Source: Annona cherimola (taxonomy: Eukaryota; Streptophyta; Magnoliopsida; Magnoliales; Annonaceae). Taken from it: a stretch of DNA of 64,000 nucleotides. Numbering within the stretch: the stretch's first letter is position 1; every line of letters starts with the position of its first letter. Below are positions 48,701 to 60,420 of the stretch, piece after piece. The DNA is taken from assembly GCA_030490835.1 (NCBI GenBank), contig CM059973.1:55494008-55558007 (forward strand), read 5' to 3'. The notes under the pieces were generated by a model. It was not told the origin of the DNA. It made no database searches and worked only from the letters and a program-made list of their open reading frames with translations. Position numbers and translations under genes: made by a program.

Positions 48701-49032
48701 CGGAAGCCGAATACATTGCCGCCGAGAGTTGTTGTGCCCAATTACTTTAGATGAAACAACAACTTAAAGATTATGACATTGATTATCATGATATTCCAAT
48801 TAGATGTGATAATACTAGTGCTATTTGTTTGACTAAAAATCCTGTATTGCATTCTAGAGCAAAGCATATAGATGTAAGACATCATTTCATTAGGGAACAT
48901 GTTGAAAATCATGATATTTGTTTAGAGTATGTTAAAACTGAGGACCAAATTGCTGATATCTTCACCAAACCATTGGCAAAGGAACCATTTTACAAAATTA
49001 GAAATGATATGGGTATGATAGAAATTGATTAG
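45765..49032 (+). pseudogene. pol: Sirevirus pol (protease-integrase-RT-RNase H), multiple stops
   Basis: Read in one frame (phase of 45985) almost throughout, with more than ten in-frame stops. Protease region: GLKHNLMNISQLCDKGYKV is present, but no D-[ST]-G catalytic triad is seen between 45980 and 46080, where it is expected, suggesting a deletion. Integrase: zinc-binding HKRLGHI...ICKAC, then VDLYGP, RSDHGGEF and PQQNRVVERKNR, carrying the D, D and [17 protein letters not shown] and YVDD at 48088-48099. RNase H: GYSDMDFS, AEAEYIAAESC, HIDVRHHFIREHV. It ends ADIFTKPLAKE...MIEID at 49032, the usual copia terminus. Six stops in RT/RNase H fall at family-conserved Gln or Trp and are explained by C-to-T or G-to-A changes. 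Confidence 0.94.
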
Positions 49033-49194
49033 GAGCATAATATGATTAATCTAGACAGGAGGAGCAAATAAAAAAGAATACAGAATCCAAGTCGATAGAA
49101 CCAAGTCAACTCTGATCTGCCCAAGTCGACTTCGGTTAGGTAAAGTCGACTCCAGCGCGTCGTTTGGACTGCCCCGTGGCGCAGGCCCCTCTCC

Positions 49195-49340
49195 TCTCTT
49201 CTTCTTCTTCTTCTTCTTTCCTTCTTCTTTCCTTCTTCCCCATTTCTCTCCCGTGACCTGTCCCTCTCATTCTCAAGCTTACTCGATCCCTCAAGCTCTC
49301 TCATCTCATCTCATCTCTCTCTCTCTCTCTCTTTGTTTCA
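49195..49340 (+). repeat. CTT/CT microsatellites between pol and ORF3
   Basis: (CTT)n at 49198-49220, (CT)n at 49312-49332 and further CT-rich sequence to 49450. They lie in the spacer between pol and the third ORF. The small frames they produce are low-complexity Ser/Leu-rich and not genes. Confidence 0.8.
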
Positions 49341-49539
49341 CTCTCCGCTCTCTTTGTCTCTTAGTTATCCTCTCTCGATCTCTCTTGCTCTCAATCTCTC
49401 TCTCTCTCAGCACTCTCTTCTTCTCATTCTCCCTCTCTCTCTACCTCATTCCCTCTCACAGCCTTCACAAACTATTGGCATCATTCAAAACCCCCAAAAA
49501 ATCCTTCCATGTTTCACTTGAAATCATCATCCAAAATCA

Positions 49540-50759
49540 ATGGCACCTAAAATTGTAGCTAAACCCACCAAACTAGCAGTTTCGAGGCCATCCCAATCAA
49601 ACATGGTCGAGGGAGTGCCACAACGGCAATGGACACCGTCCAAACGGGTCCTAGAAGAGACCACTGCATCAGCGAGGCGACGGGTATGATTTTGGGAAGG
49701 TAATCCTTCTACATCCGCTCCCCGAAATGAGGATTTATCAGAGCATTCCAGCAGTGAAACGGAATCAGCAGGAAATAAGAGAGGAACACCCACACAAAAA
49801 GGAAAGGTTCTAAAAATGCCTACTGATTATTTTAGAACCGAACGACAACATAGTCGGTTCTATAGGCATTTTTATAAATGCAAGATTTTTGTTCTAAAGA
49901 TCATTAATTTCAATTTTTTGAGTGAATATGAATTTGAGATCGAAGAGCTTCTAGTTTTTCAAGGATGGACCAGATTGTTGAAAGCAGATGACTGGATATA
50001 TCCTGATCTGACCAGATTATTTTACTACTTATGGGATTAGGAATATCTCAGTAGTTTTGTAAAGGGAGTTGAAATAAATCTGGGAATTGAAAGTGGAACT
50101 CGTAAGAACAATGCCCTCAGTCAGATTGTGAATATTTTAGAGGTACCTAAAGAGAATGACCAAATTCAAGAAGGGTTGTCACTTACACATATGTACAACC
50201 AAGTTACCAACAGAAACAAGTACCATCTGGGCATTAAATTTCTCCACTAATGGACTTGTCTCCCAATCTACGGGTTCTCCGACTACTGATTGCCCATTGC
50301 ATATATCCAAAGGGTGGAGGCCGAAATCAATTGAACCCGCAGGAAGTCGAGATTTTGTGGAAAGTGGCTAATCGGGTCAAGGTTAGTCTACCGAGGTTGT
50401 TTTTGGAAGCTTTGGCGTTTAAAAAGGAAAATCCACGAGGTGTTCTGCCATTTGGGACGTGGATTACCAAGATCATGGCCTTTTTCGGTGTTGATTTGGA
50501 TGGGGAACCGTTCGAGGTGCTGAAGCCTACAAATGCCATCAACCGGGCCCTTCTGACCCAGATGAAGATCAATGTGGAAGAATTCAGGGCCAAGAAGATA
50601 CGAGAGATGATGGGACACGCAGAACAGCCTGCAGAAGCTGGTGGTCATCATGAGGGGGAGGAGCCACCACAGCCCGAGTCGGTTCCATCTCCGCCTCCAG
50701 CTCCTGCAGATCCTGCGTCACCCCAATCACACGGGTCCTGCTCTCCACGTGGTTCCTAG
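49540..50759 (+). pseudogene. Sirevirus third ORF ('env-like', putative plant transposon protein), broken
   Basis: The start ATG at 49540 (MAPKIVAKPTKLAVSRPSQ) is followed by a Ser/Pro/Lys-rich segment. Next comes FYRHFYKCKIFVLKIINFNF...LLVFQGWTRLL...WIYPDLTRLFYYL, then SFVKGVEINLG, CIYPKGGGRNQLN and GVLPFGTWITKIMAFFGVDL. This order matches the domain found downstream of pol in SIRE/Maximus elements and in many plant 'putative transposon protein' genes. It ends in a Pro/Glu-rich tail. Breaks: TGA at 49687, TAG at 50038 and a frameshift near 50230. No clear signal peptide or fusion peptide is visible; the term env-like is positional. Confidence 0.75.
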
Positions 50760-51561
50760 ATCCCCGACCTACATCCATGATCTCCTGATTGATCCGCTTC
50801 CTCTCACGCCATCATGGACTATCTTGGATAGATGGAGGACCGGATCGCCCAACAGTTAGTATCCATCCACACGGTGATGATGGAGATGCATAGTTGCCAG
50901 GATCGATCGGATCAGGAAATGAGGACAATCAAGTACAGACTTGCCTTCGGAAGTAGTCGTGGCTGCCCTGTTCCGAGCCTTCCCAAGATTGATCCTTATT
51001 TTGGAGAGTCCGTGAGAGCCGAACCCACCGTTCAAGCTCCCTCCTCTCCATTCTCATCGGCCTGCATCCGACCCATTCCACCTACCTATTATAAATCCTA
51101 CCCAATCACAGCCTTCCAATTTTACAAATCCCAATTCCCCCATTTTCTTTTTGATTCATTGACGAAAAGGGAGAGAGAGGTTTGAGAGGGTTGAGTTAGG
51201 TTCTAGGTTTTAGATTGTTTTTATTGGGTTTGGGCAGCATGTATCATATAGGTCATTTTTTTTGAATAATATTGTATGCAATGATTGAATATATGACATG
51301 ATTTTATTTTATATTGGGCAAATTGTTGTGTTGAAATGCAATGTTGAATGATTGTATGACAATGGATATGTACTTGGCATGAATTTGTTTGAGAATGAAA
51401 TGTTATTGCTTCATTTGTGCAAATTGTTAAAATGGAATGCAATAATATGCAATTCTTGTGAAAACAAAAATAACATGATTATTCTAAATGCCAAAACAAA
51501 ATATGACATATCCTTTATGAAAGAAAATAAAAGGTATATCTCAAATTGGTTTTGTCAATCA
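50760..51561. other. Sirevirus 3' spacer
   Basis: 50832-51185 continues a Pro/Ser-rich same-sense frame that may be the frameshifted tail of ORF3. The rest is non-coding T-rich sequence leading to the polypurine tract. Confidence 0.5.
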
Positions 51562-51577
51562 TCAAAAAGAGAGAGAT
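51562..51577 (+). promoter_or_regulatory. Polypurine tract
   Basis: TCAAAAAGAGAGAGAT immediately before the 3' LTR. The Sirevirus-typical form has a G run; here some G positions are A, again transitions. Confidence 0.85.
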
Positions 51578-53240
51578 TGTTGAAATTCAAGGAAAATTAA
51601 GCACAATCCATGTTTTGATGATTAACAACTCAATTTGAGAATCAATTAGGTACTAATGAGTTTGCTAAGTGCTTTCAAAGGTTAAAAACTCAAGTTTCAA
51701 AAGATAGCAGACCAAGTCGCAGTCCCAAGTCGACTCCAGAATCGACTTAAAATGTAATAAATGTTCCAGAGTTGTAATTGAGGCATGGAGACAAGTGAAG
51801 TCGCAGTCGAAGTCGACTCCACTTGCGACATAGATGAAGTCGCAGACCCAAGTCGACTCCAGATGCGACTTGTGTATAGCCATACAGGAGACTTCGAATC
51901 TTCAGTGTCAAGTCGCATTTCTAAGTCGACTCCGCAATGCGACTTAGGTGAAGTCGAACATCAAGTCGACCCAAGCATGCGACTTGGGTGAAGTTGAAGT
52001 CCAAGTCGACCCAAGCAAGCAACTCAAGCAAATGGATACTTCTGATTTCTTCAAAGTTGATATATTATTAAAGAAACAACTTTATATTGAAGATTGGACA
52101 ACAAAATCAAGAAGGTCAATCATCTTGAATCAAGGCCACAAGGAAGAACCCCTCAAGAGAAGAATGTTATGCTAAGTTTCAAGGCAAAATAAGGAAAACC
52201 AAAGATATTATATGAAGAACAAGATAAGAAAAAGAAAAGTGAAATACTAAGATCAACTGCAAGAATCCAAAGTTCCAACATAAATAAATGGATGGTGAAG
52301 TCGCACCCGAAGTCGACTCCACCTGCGACTTAGGTCAAGTCTGAGACCAAGTCGACCTGAAGCTGGAACTTGGAAGTAGAAGTCGAAGACCGAAGTCGCA
52401 CCCAAAGTAGACTCCAGTCCACGGTTTGGGTGAAGTCGCATCCGAAGTCGACTCCACCATGCGACTTGGATGAAGTCGCATACCAAGTCGACCTCATATG
52501 CGACTTGGTTCGCAATGGTCAAAAAATTCGAACGTTGGCACATTAAATGCGTGCCACCTACCACCAAACATTCGAAATTCATCTCCCATTATTTAAGAGG
52601 CTTCAAGGGGACGTAAAAGAGGTTAGAGAAGCATTCAATAAGCTCACCTTCCACTCTCTCTTGCATTTAAGTTGATCTACACCAAGTCTAAGTGAAGAAT
52701 CGTGCTTCAAGTTGCTGAAAGCTGCATCGCTGAATCTTTTACTCTCTCTATAAGTTCTTCTACGCACTACAAGCTGCCTACACGAATCTATAAAGTGTAG
52801 TTATTTCTTTTGTTGATTATCTGTGTTTACCACTTGGTTTGATATTGGAAAGCAAAACCAAGTGAAGACAAAGTAGTGTTGTGACTGGAGTAAGACTCGT
52901 CACCTACTTGTGCTGTATTTGAACAAGCCCCATAGAGCTAGAATCTAGAAGAGAACTGCTGCTCTAGTTGTATTAAAAATCCAATACTGGAACCCAAGTC
53001 ACAATGGGTGTGAGCTTGGAAAAGTGGAGTAGGAAAGGTTGCCCGAACCACTATAAACCTTTGCCTCTTGGTGTGGCTTGAATATTTGTGTTTTACTGCT
53101 TTATCTCTCTCCATATTTCTGTTTGTTTCATTAAGAGGATTAACTCCAAAAAGGGGTAAATTTCTGTTTAAGTAAAGAATTTTAAAATACCCAATTCACC
53201 CCTCCCCTCTTAGGTAATTGCCATAAATTCGGGACCAACA
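51578..53240 (+). repeat. Sirevirus 3' LTR, 1663 bp
   Basis: TGTTGAAATTC...CGGGACCAACA, with perfect 5-bp inverted ends (TGTTG/CAACA). Collinear with 42335-44064, with fewer GTCGAC repeat units. TATTTAAGAGG near 52587 is a candidate TATA box (TATTTAAAAGG at the matching place near 43416). Confidence 0.95.
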
Positions 53241-53779
53241 GTACTTGAACATGGATTTGATGAGATTTGATATTATGTTTTGAGTTGAACTCTTATGTTG
53301 GGAGATTGAGAGGATTTGCCTCTTAAACTATTTAGTTTGGTTTATTTTGGAATGAATGACTAGGGGCCCAACTCATGGGAAGATTTCCCCATGAGAAAAA
53401 AAAGGAAGTGGGGCACTGTGGTAATTTTACTATGTGAGTATGTTTGTTTAAAAACGTATGTTTAGTCTTTTGATAAAATTTGTATTATATGTATACCAAA
53501 TCTCAATCTATTCCATTCATTTGCTGAATCATCTACTAAAATATATGTAGACATAATTTTTCATTATTTGACATTTTTTAAAAATATTTGTGTACAAAAA
53601 TTATTTTTTAATAAGATTTCATTATAATTGGTAAAGTTGAAAAATATATTTTATATAAGGAGTTATGTTATATTATTTAAAGTTCATGTAATTAAGGTAC
53701 TCTAAAAAATAACAATTTCAATATTTATTTCTGATTATTTGAAAATTTAATAATATTTTTTATTTTTCGAATATTACAA
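53241..53779. other. Unassigned non-coding sequence right of the Sirevirus
   Basis: No coding signature. It contains an imperfect hairpin (CTCATGGG-aagatt-TCCCCATGAG) at about 53374-53397, followed by AT-rich sequence. Confidence 0.4.
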
Positions 53780-54900
53780 AATCTAACAGCATCTAACAAC
53801 ATCTAATAGTATCTAACTGGATCTAATGACATCTAACAACATATAACTTTTGATATTAATAAGTTAATCCTAATTTAACACCTATAATATGATTCTCAGT
53901 CCTTTATAAAGTCATTTATACCTTAATTACAGAATTTGAAACCCATATAATAGGATTTAATGAAATTCACCGTATCTAATTGCATTTAACAGCATCTAAT
54001 TGCATCAAACAACATCTAGCGACATCTAGCAGCATCTACCCAGATGTAACGACATCTAACCAAATCTAACTTTTGATATTAATAAGTTAATCCTAATTTA
54101 ACATCTGTAATATGATTCTAAGCCCCTTATAAGGTTATTTATATCTTAAATACAGAATTTAAAACCCAGATAATAGGATTTAATGAAATCTACCTTAATC
54201 TAACAACATCGAATAATATCTAACAGCATCTAATGACATCTAACAATATCTAACTTTTTATATTAATAAGTTAATCATAATTTAACACCTGTAATCTGAT
54301 TCTAAGCCCCTTATAAGGTCATTTATACCTTAATTACAGAATTTAAAACCTAAATGATAGAATTTAAAACCTAAATGATAGAATTTAATGAAATTCACTT
54401 TAATCTGATAGCATATAATAGCATCTAACAACATCTAACTCGATCTAACGGCATCTAAGAACATCTAACCGGATCTAACGACATCTAACAACATCTAACT
54501 TTTAATATTAATAAGTTAATCCTAATTTAATACTTGTAATTTGATTCTAAGCCCCTTATAAGGTCATGTATACCTTAATTACAGAATTTCAAACCCAGAT
54601 AATAGGATTTAATGAAATCCACCTTAATCTAATAACATCTAACGACATCTAAAAACATATAACGACATCTAACTGAATCTAACTTTTGATATTAGTAAGT
54701 TAATCCTTATTTAACACCCTTAATATAATCCTAAACCCCTTATAAGGTCAACTATACCTTAATTATAGAATTTAAAACTCAGATAATGGGATTTAATGAA
54801 ATTTACCTAAATCTAACAACATCTAATGACATCTAACAGTATCCAACAACATTTAATAGCATCTAACAATATCTAATGGGATTTAACATCTAACAATACC
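53780..54900 (+). repeat. Two-level tandem repeat: ~180-245-bp monomers built on 10-11-bp ACATCTAACA units
   Basis: Five monomers share the block 'ttttgatattaataagtta' then 'atcctaatttaacacc' then 'ccccttataaggtca' then 'acagaatttaaaaccc'. The anchor CTTATAAGG recurs near 53905, 54125, 54307, 54555 and 54735. Between monomers lie variable numbers of ACATCTAACA/GCATCTAACG units (from about 3 to 9), which explains the changing spacing. Strand is arbitrary. Confidence 0.88.
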
Positions 54901-57470
54901 TATTTTTAATATTTTTAAAAATATTTTACATAAATTTGTGTATTTTGCAAAAGATATATACTTAATAATTCATTTTAGAACTATGCAAACCTTTAAAAAA
55001 ATTTAAAACTAAATAAATATAAATTTATAATTAAAAATAATAATTAATTTAAATTAAATAAAATAGAAATTTTCATAAATATATAAAACTATAATAATTA
55101 TTATATATATGACTTTTTAGAAATATATATAATTTCAATTTATATTTAATAATATAAATATATGTAACTTTTTGGGATTGGTTTAAGAATAATGACATAT
55201 GCATTTTTATTGTAACTTTTTTACTCATCTTATGTTGGCTGTTTTAATTTGAAATTAATAAAATTAAAATTAATTTATGAATTAATATAAAATAAAAAAT
55301 AAATTAATATATAATTATGAATTTAGAAAATATTTTGTTAAATATAAAGTTCATGTACGTCTTTTATTTTTATGATTCAAATTTATTACTAAATTTTATT
55401 GATTTAATTTGGTGTAACACACATGTATTAAAACGATGGATCATCAACTTTTCAACTTTAGATTAAAACTAAATTATAAATTTCATTTGAAAAATAAAAT
55501 AATATCAATACTAATTTAAATTAAATTAAAAAAAATCTGCAACAAAGTTTTCATGATTTAAGTGAATTTGAATTAAAAATTAACTCTACCAAAAATGATT
55601 ATTTTTGATTTACTTAGTTTGTATCTGCCTTAATAATTTCAGGGCTCAGTCATCTCTGCAACTGCTCACTTTAATTTGAAATTAATAAAAAATAAATGGA
55701 AATATTAATCAGAGAAAATCAATATAAAATAACCTATTTCACTAATAGTTGTATTAAATAGAAAGATTTAATTTAATTTGAAATGAAAATAAACAAAGCT
55801 AAAATTGATTACCTTTTTAAAAATTAAGTGTATACTAACATTAAAATGTCTTTTTGTAATTACATGTAAATACAAAAATTTATATTATTTTAACAACATC
55901 AAATTTTATAGGTTTAGTGTTGTTTTTAATTACATTACAACATAGAAGGAGCTCTCACAAAATACAATCCCAGGGATATCATATGGGATCCTAATTTTTA
56001 TACCAGTATAATCCAAAAATATCTGAATAATTTTTTATCTCTTAACTATTATTTATTCATTTTGGTGTAACAAACGTGAATTGAAATAATGGGCAGTCAT
56101 GAAAAATCTATCAATTATTGTTATTTTTTTAAATAAAAACTTTATATAAATTCATCCAATGTTGTCTTTGATTTTGTTGAATTAGATTAATTTCAATTGA
56201 AGTTCCACGAAAAATGAATTAATCAAATGATTCAACTTACTTTTTAGAACATCATTGTCATATGAATATTTGAAAAATATGTATAAAAATATTTATTTCA
56301 ACACCACCAACGACCACTAATCAAGGCCAAGATAAATAATTCAAAAAATTATTTTTAAAGTGAAAAATATCTTAAATAAAAAGTTTGTAAATTAATATAA
56401 AATGGAGATTATAAAATTACAAAATATCAAGTATTCTAAATTAACCATGCTCATTATTCATTGTAGAATAATTCGATGGTGGGTGCATTGGCATTACTCA
56501 AATATAGATGTATGGATGTTGAGAGGAAGATAAAATTAAATAAGTTTAAAATGAGTTATACCTATTTTTACAAACAAAAAAGCTTAAATTTATATTGTCT
56601 TTTTCTAAGAGTTTAATGACAATTAATTATATTGAGCTCTGAATGTACTTAGAGGTAGCTAATTTTCTATCATTCAAGTTGTAGGTGAATAAGTTGTCAT
56701 ATTTCTATATTGTAAATTATAAAATATTAAAATTATCTTTAATAATATATTTCTATATTTTATATTAAAATTTTGAATATATCAATGATTAAAATTTAAT
56801 TTTAAAAATTAGTAACAATAATTATATTATGTAAATGTATAATTTAAAATGTATATACAAGTCATAGATTCAATGATTATATCATGTAAATGTATAATTC
56901 AAAACGTATATTCGCACATCAATTTTGACCATTTTTGAAATTTATTTAATTTTTATTGTGACTTTTTAAAATGAGCATTTGGAGGATGATTTCGGGCATG
57001 TATCGTGAGTAAAAAAATACAAATACCAAATTTTACCAAGAAAAAATTTAAGGGGCACTAAAATTTAATAAAATAAATAAAATATTAAAAATAAATTTTC
57101 AGATTACACAAAAATTGTCGCCTTTATAGGTACTAAGAAATTCACCTAAAATCTAATTTTCTTATTTGTTACGTCGTCGGTATAAAGATGCATGTGATTA
57201 TAACAATTCATATCTTACGGAAGATAATGTCAATTTAAAAATAGAATATTATTAATTAATAAATATTTTTATTAAATAAAAACTTTATTAAAAATTAGAT
57301 CATTTTGTAGTTAGTTTATATAATTTTCACTTCGTTTTAAGAGAAAATATATTGAAATTGAGGTTTTGATGCAATACTTAGTGATATTTAAATTTTTTAC
57401 ACAAAAATTATATTTACATAATTTGGGGGATTCTATTAGATTATTGAGGAATTTTTATAAAATTATTTCG
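54901..57470. other. AT-rich desert
   Basis: About 2.5 kb of very AT-rich sequence with no ORF of note and no recognisable termini. One ~40-bp block (attttggtgtaacacacatg-type) occurs twice, near 55405 and 56058. It could be the body of a large non-autonomous element or decayed intergenic DNA. Confidence 0.5.
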
Positions 57471-59003
57471 AATGCTCTATATTGCAAATAATGATCTGCG
57501 TATACACGAATTCAGGTGGTTCTCTGGACCACAAGAATTTTTTTTTCCTTCTCCTCGAAAGGTCACTCATGGCTACTGCGTCCAAGTGAGAAAACCCATC
57601 TGTCTTTGCTTTGGACTCCTCCTTATCTTAACGGCCAGCCAAATCAAGTTAAAAGAGAACTCAAAAAGATAATTCTGACTGCATTTATCTTCTTTAATTC
57701 CAGGCAGCAAACAACCATGAAAAGTCCATCTCCGGCGACTTCTAATTTTTGAGATCCGGCTATCTGAGCCATTGGATTGCAGATCAAAGCTTGTCAATCA
57801 AAATTGGGTGCAAATCCCTTAAGTCCGATAGCTATCATACTCCCTAGTTATCATACCACCTGTAACCCTGCTTCCCATTCCAACACCCACGTGCAGCCAA
57901 GCCCTATTCCCCCATTTTCCGGCCAATACTGCACCTATTGGCAACCATAAAAGCCACATTGAAAGCCCTTCCAACCAATGCAGAAATCCAAAGACTTCGA
58001 TCCAACAGCCATGAAATCCATGACATTAGACACCCATCAAACTGGTAGCAATCTAACTGAATCCCTTCACATATCAATCTCCCAAATTCTATACAGGAAA
58101 CATGCAATAGGCAATATGGAGGAACAAAGAAGAAATGGGGAGGAAGAAAGAAGGAGAGAGTGGAGTTCGGGGAGATGCGGGGTGCAAACTCAATGCCCAT
58201 TTCGAATTTCGTGGCTTCCGAAAATACCCAAACACATCTTAGCCATTGAGCATAAATGTACGGTGGAGATTAGAGTTCCTACGAGAGAAACGCGGGAACG
58301 CGTTCCCATGGGTTGGCTCCCTGAATGACTATATAGCTTTGTTGTAATCTTTGTTGTGTGGATTTACATTTATATGTGGTGTTTAATGCTTTTTACAAGC
58401 CTAACTACCTTGCAAGATAATCTAATATCTAAATGCATGCGTGGAAAAGGTGAATTTAGATAAGACACATGTAAGACACAAGTTTTTAACTCTTGTAGGG
58501 TTGAATGTTAATATAGATAAGAATATACTTATTAACTTTGTGTAATATACCTATTAACTCTGTGTAATCTTGAATAGGTTATGAGCTCATCAATCTTGTC
58601 ACACTTGTTTGCATAGGAACATAGTGATAATGTAGTAAGATTAGGTTTACACACATTGAAAAGTGTAGACGAATATATATAAACCTAGGTTAGTAAATCC
58701 TTACACAACCAATTGAAATAGAACCAAACCTGCATAGTTTAGGGTTAGTGATTCCCGATTTTCCATCTACTTTAATCAATCTTGAGAATCCCATATTGTT
58801 CCTGCAAAATAACTAGTTCTTTACTCATTTAAATTTTAATTAATCTTTAAATTTTACAACAACAAGGGCAGCTGAATTTCAAAGTACTAATTAGTTTAAC
58901 CAAATCCTCATGGGAACGATACTCAACTCATACTTTATTATTTGAACGACACGTATACTTGAGTTAAAATGAGCATTTAATTGGACATATATGCAGCTCG
59001 TCA
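57471..59003 (+). repeat. Athila-like LTR (5' boundary uncertain)
   Basis: The 3' end is well placed, because ...GCTCGTCA at 59003 is followed by AGTTTTTGGCACCGTTGCC, the usual junction of Athila-type LTRs with their primer site. A TATATAG at 58330-58336 is a plausible TATA box. The 5' end cannot be set; 57471 is only where the AT-rich desert gives way to higher-GC sequence. Open frames here (for example 57978-58328) have no family signature. Confidence 0.6.
58330..58336 (+). promoter_or_regulatory. Candidate TATA box of the Athila-like LTR
   Basis: TATATAG in a GACTATATAGC context, about 670 bp before the LTR end. Confidence 0.4.
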
Positions 59004-59009
59004 AGTTTT

Positions 59010-59025
59010 TGGCACCGTTGCCGAG
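59010..59025 (+). promoter_or_regulatory. Primer-binding site (tRNA-Asp type)
   Basis: TGGCACCGTTGCCGAG corresponds to the TGGCGCCGTTGCCGGG primer site common in Athila-like gypsy elements, with two G-to-A changes. Confidence 0.8.
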
Positions 59026-59129
59026 GATTAGGTGCTAAACTTATTAGCCTTTAAATTCTATTATCTTTTATATAAATTTGTAAATATATTCAATTTGTAT
59101 AGATACTTTAGTTTCATATTTTTCATTTT

Positions 59130-60420
59130 ATTGCAGTTGAATTGTTCTTTATAGGGTTTATCGCTCTTGCATACGACGAGGTCGTGAGGAGAAAGATAAT
59201 ATATTTTTATTTGATCCCGAACCTGACATTCTTAAGAAAGCATTGTAGAAGCAAAGAGGCTCAAGCACGTAATATACAAATGGAGCATGTTGGAGATCAA
59301 AGAGGAAACAATAATGAGAACCAACAAGTCGAGGTTCTTTAAGCTCCACAACAAGATAACTTGGACTGGCCTATCTGGGATCTCACTGCTATAGGGCAGA
59401 ATGTTGTACAGATTGGTATACAACCTCCTACTATCAACATTAATAGCTTTGAGATCAAACCTATGGTATTCCAAATGCTATAATTTATAGGGCAGTATGG
59501 AAGTTTGCCTTTTCAAGATCCACACTACTATCTCTGTAATTTCTTAAAAATAATGAATACATTCAAACGACATGGGGCTTCAAATGAAGCAATGAGGTGA
59601 GGATATTTCCATTTTTCTCAAGAAATAGAGCTTCAGAGTGGCTTGACTCTTTGCAACCCAACTCTATCAATACTTGAAATGGCTTGGCACAAAAGTTTCT
59701 TAAAAAATATTTTCGTCCCAGCAAGCTTACTAAACGCAGGATGGATATCATCTCATTTAAACAGCATGGTAATGAAACTCTATCTGAGGCGTGGGATAGC
59801 TTCAAAGACCTGCTTCGCAAATGCCTCATCATGGTACAACCATGAGTGCAGATCCAGATATTTTACAATGGTCTCCAAAATTCTGCACACAATATAGTGG
59901 ATTCATTGTCCAATGGGGCAATACTGAGGAAAAGCTACAGGGAATCCTATAATCTTCTAAAAAATATGACAGCAAATACTTATCAATTGCCTTTTGATAG
60001 AAGCAAGAGTGGGAGTTTACTTCATCTCGAGCGGTTTCATCCATTAAAGCCGACATTGATGCTCTATCGAAGCGAATTCAAAATTTATTAGTGTCTGCCA
60101 ATGTCAATGCGATTAGGTCTTCATCTTCATCATCTATTAAATATTGCACGTGGTGTGGCGAATTTGGCCACCTCAGCGAGCAATGTGACTCCAATTCAGA
60201 ATCAATCAATTATGTTGGTAACTTGCCACGGAACAAAGGCAATCCTTATTCAAACACTTACAATCTGGGGTGGAGGAACCATCCGAACTTTTCTTAGAAC
60301 AATCAAGCTGCATCGCAACAAGTGAGACCAAGCCACCCATTAAGGTTCTCTCAACCACTACAGCAACAACCTATGCGCCCAGCTCTTCTTACTCTACTGC
60401 CACCAGAAGAAAAAAAAATT
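59130..60420 (+). pseudogene. gag: Degenerate gag of Athila-like gypsy element
   Basis: Starts shortly after the primer site with RSCIRRGREEKDN-type sequence. A capsid region follows across several frames (59360-60060: 'FKRHGASNEAMR', 'LRKSYRESYNLLKNM'). The zinc knuckle CTWCGEFGHLSEQC (60148-60189), followed by SINYVGN, is the Athila-type signature. Stops and frameshifts are frequent. Confidence 0.85.

Larger units (their letters stand above)
42335..53240 (+). mobile_element. Full-length Sirevirus (SIRE/Maximus-type Ty1/copia), 10.9 kb, inactive
   Basis: Two LTRs (42335-44064 and 51578-53240), a GGTATCAGAGC initiator-Met-type primer site, gag, a pol in copia order (protease-integrase-RT-RNase H), a third same-sense ORF after pol, and a polypurine tract preceded by the Sirevirus-typical TTTGTCA(A)TCATCAAAAAG context. 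All coding regions carry stops. The immediate flanks (gatat at 42330-42334; gtact at 53241-53245) do not form a target duplication. Confidence 0.95.

Noticed and set aside
49029..49521. Open frames at 49029-49304 (minus) and 49253-49558 (plus)
   Set aside because: They are translations of CTT/CT microsatellites between pol and ORF3. Low complexity, no domain.
52253..52582. Minus-strand ~109-residue ORF, also present at 43077-43391
   Set aside because: The same frame is seen in both Sirevirus LTRs because the GTCGAC repeats lack stops in that frame. It is conserved by LTR duplication, not as a gene.
57904..58328. Overlapping plus and minus ORFs of ~100-116 residues as host gene fragments
   Set aside because: No domain, no exon structure, and they sit in the U3 of the Athila-like LTR.
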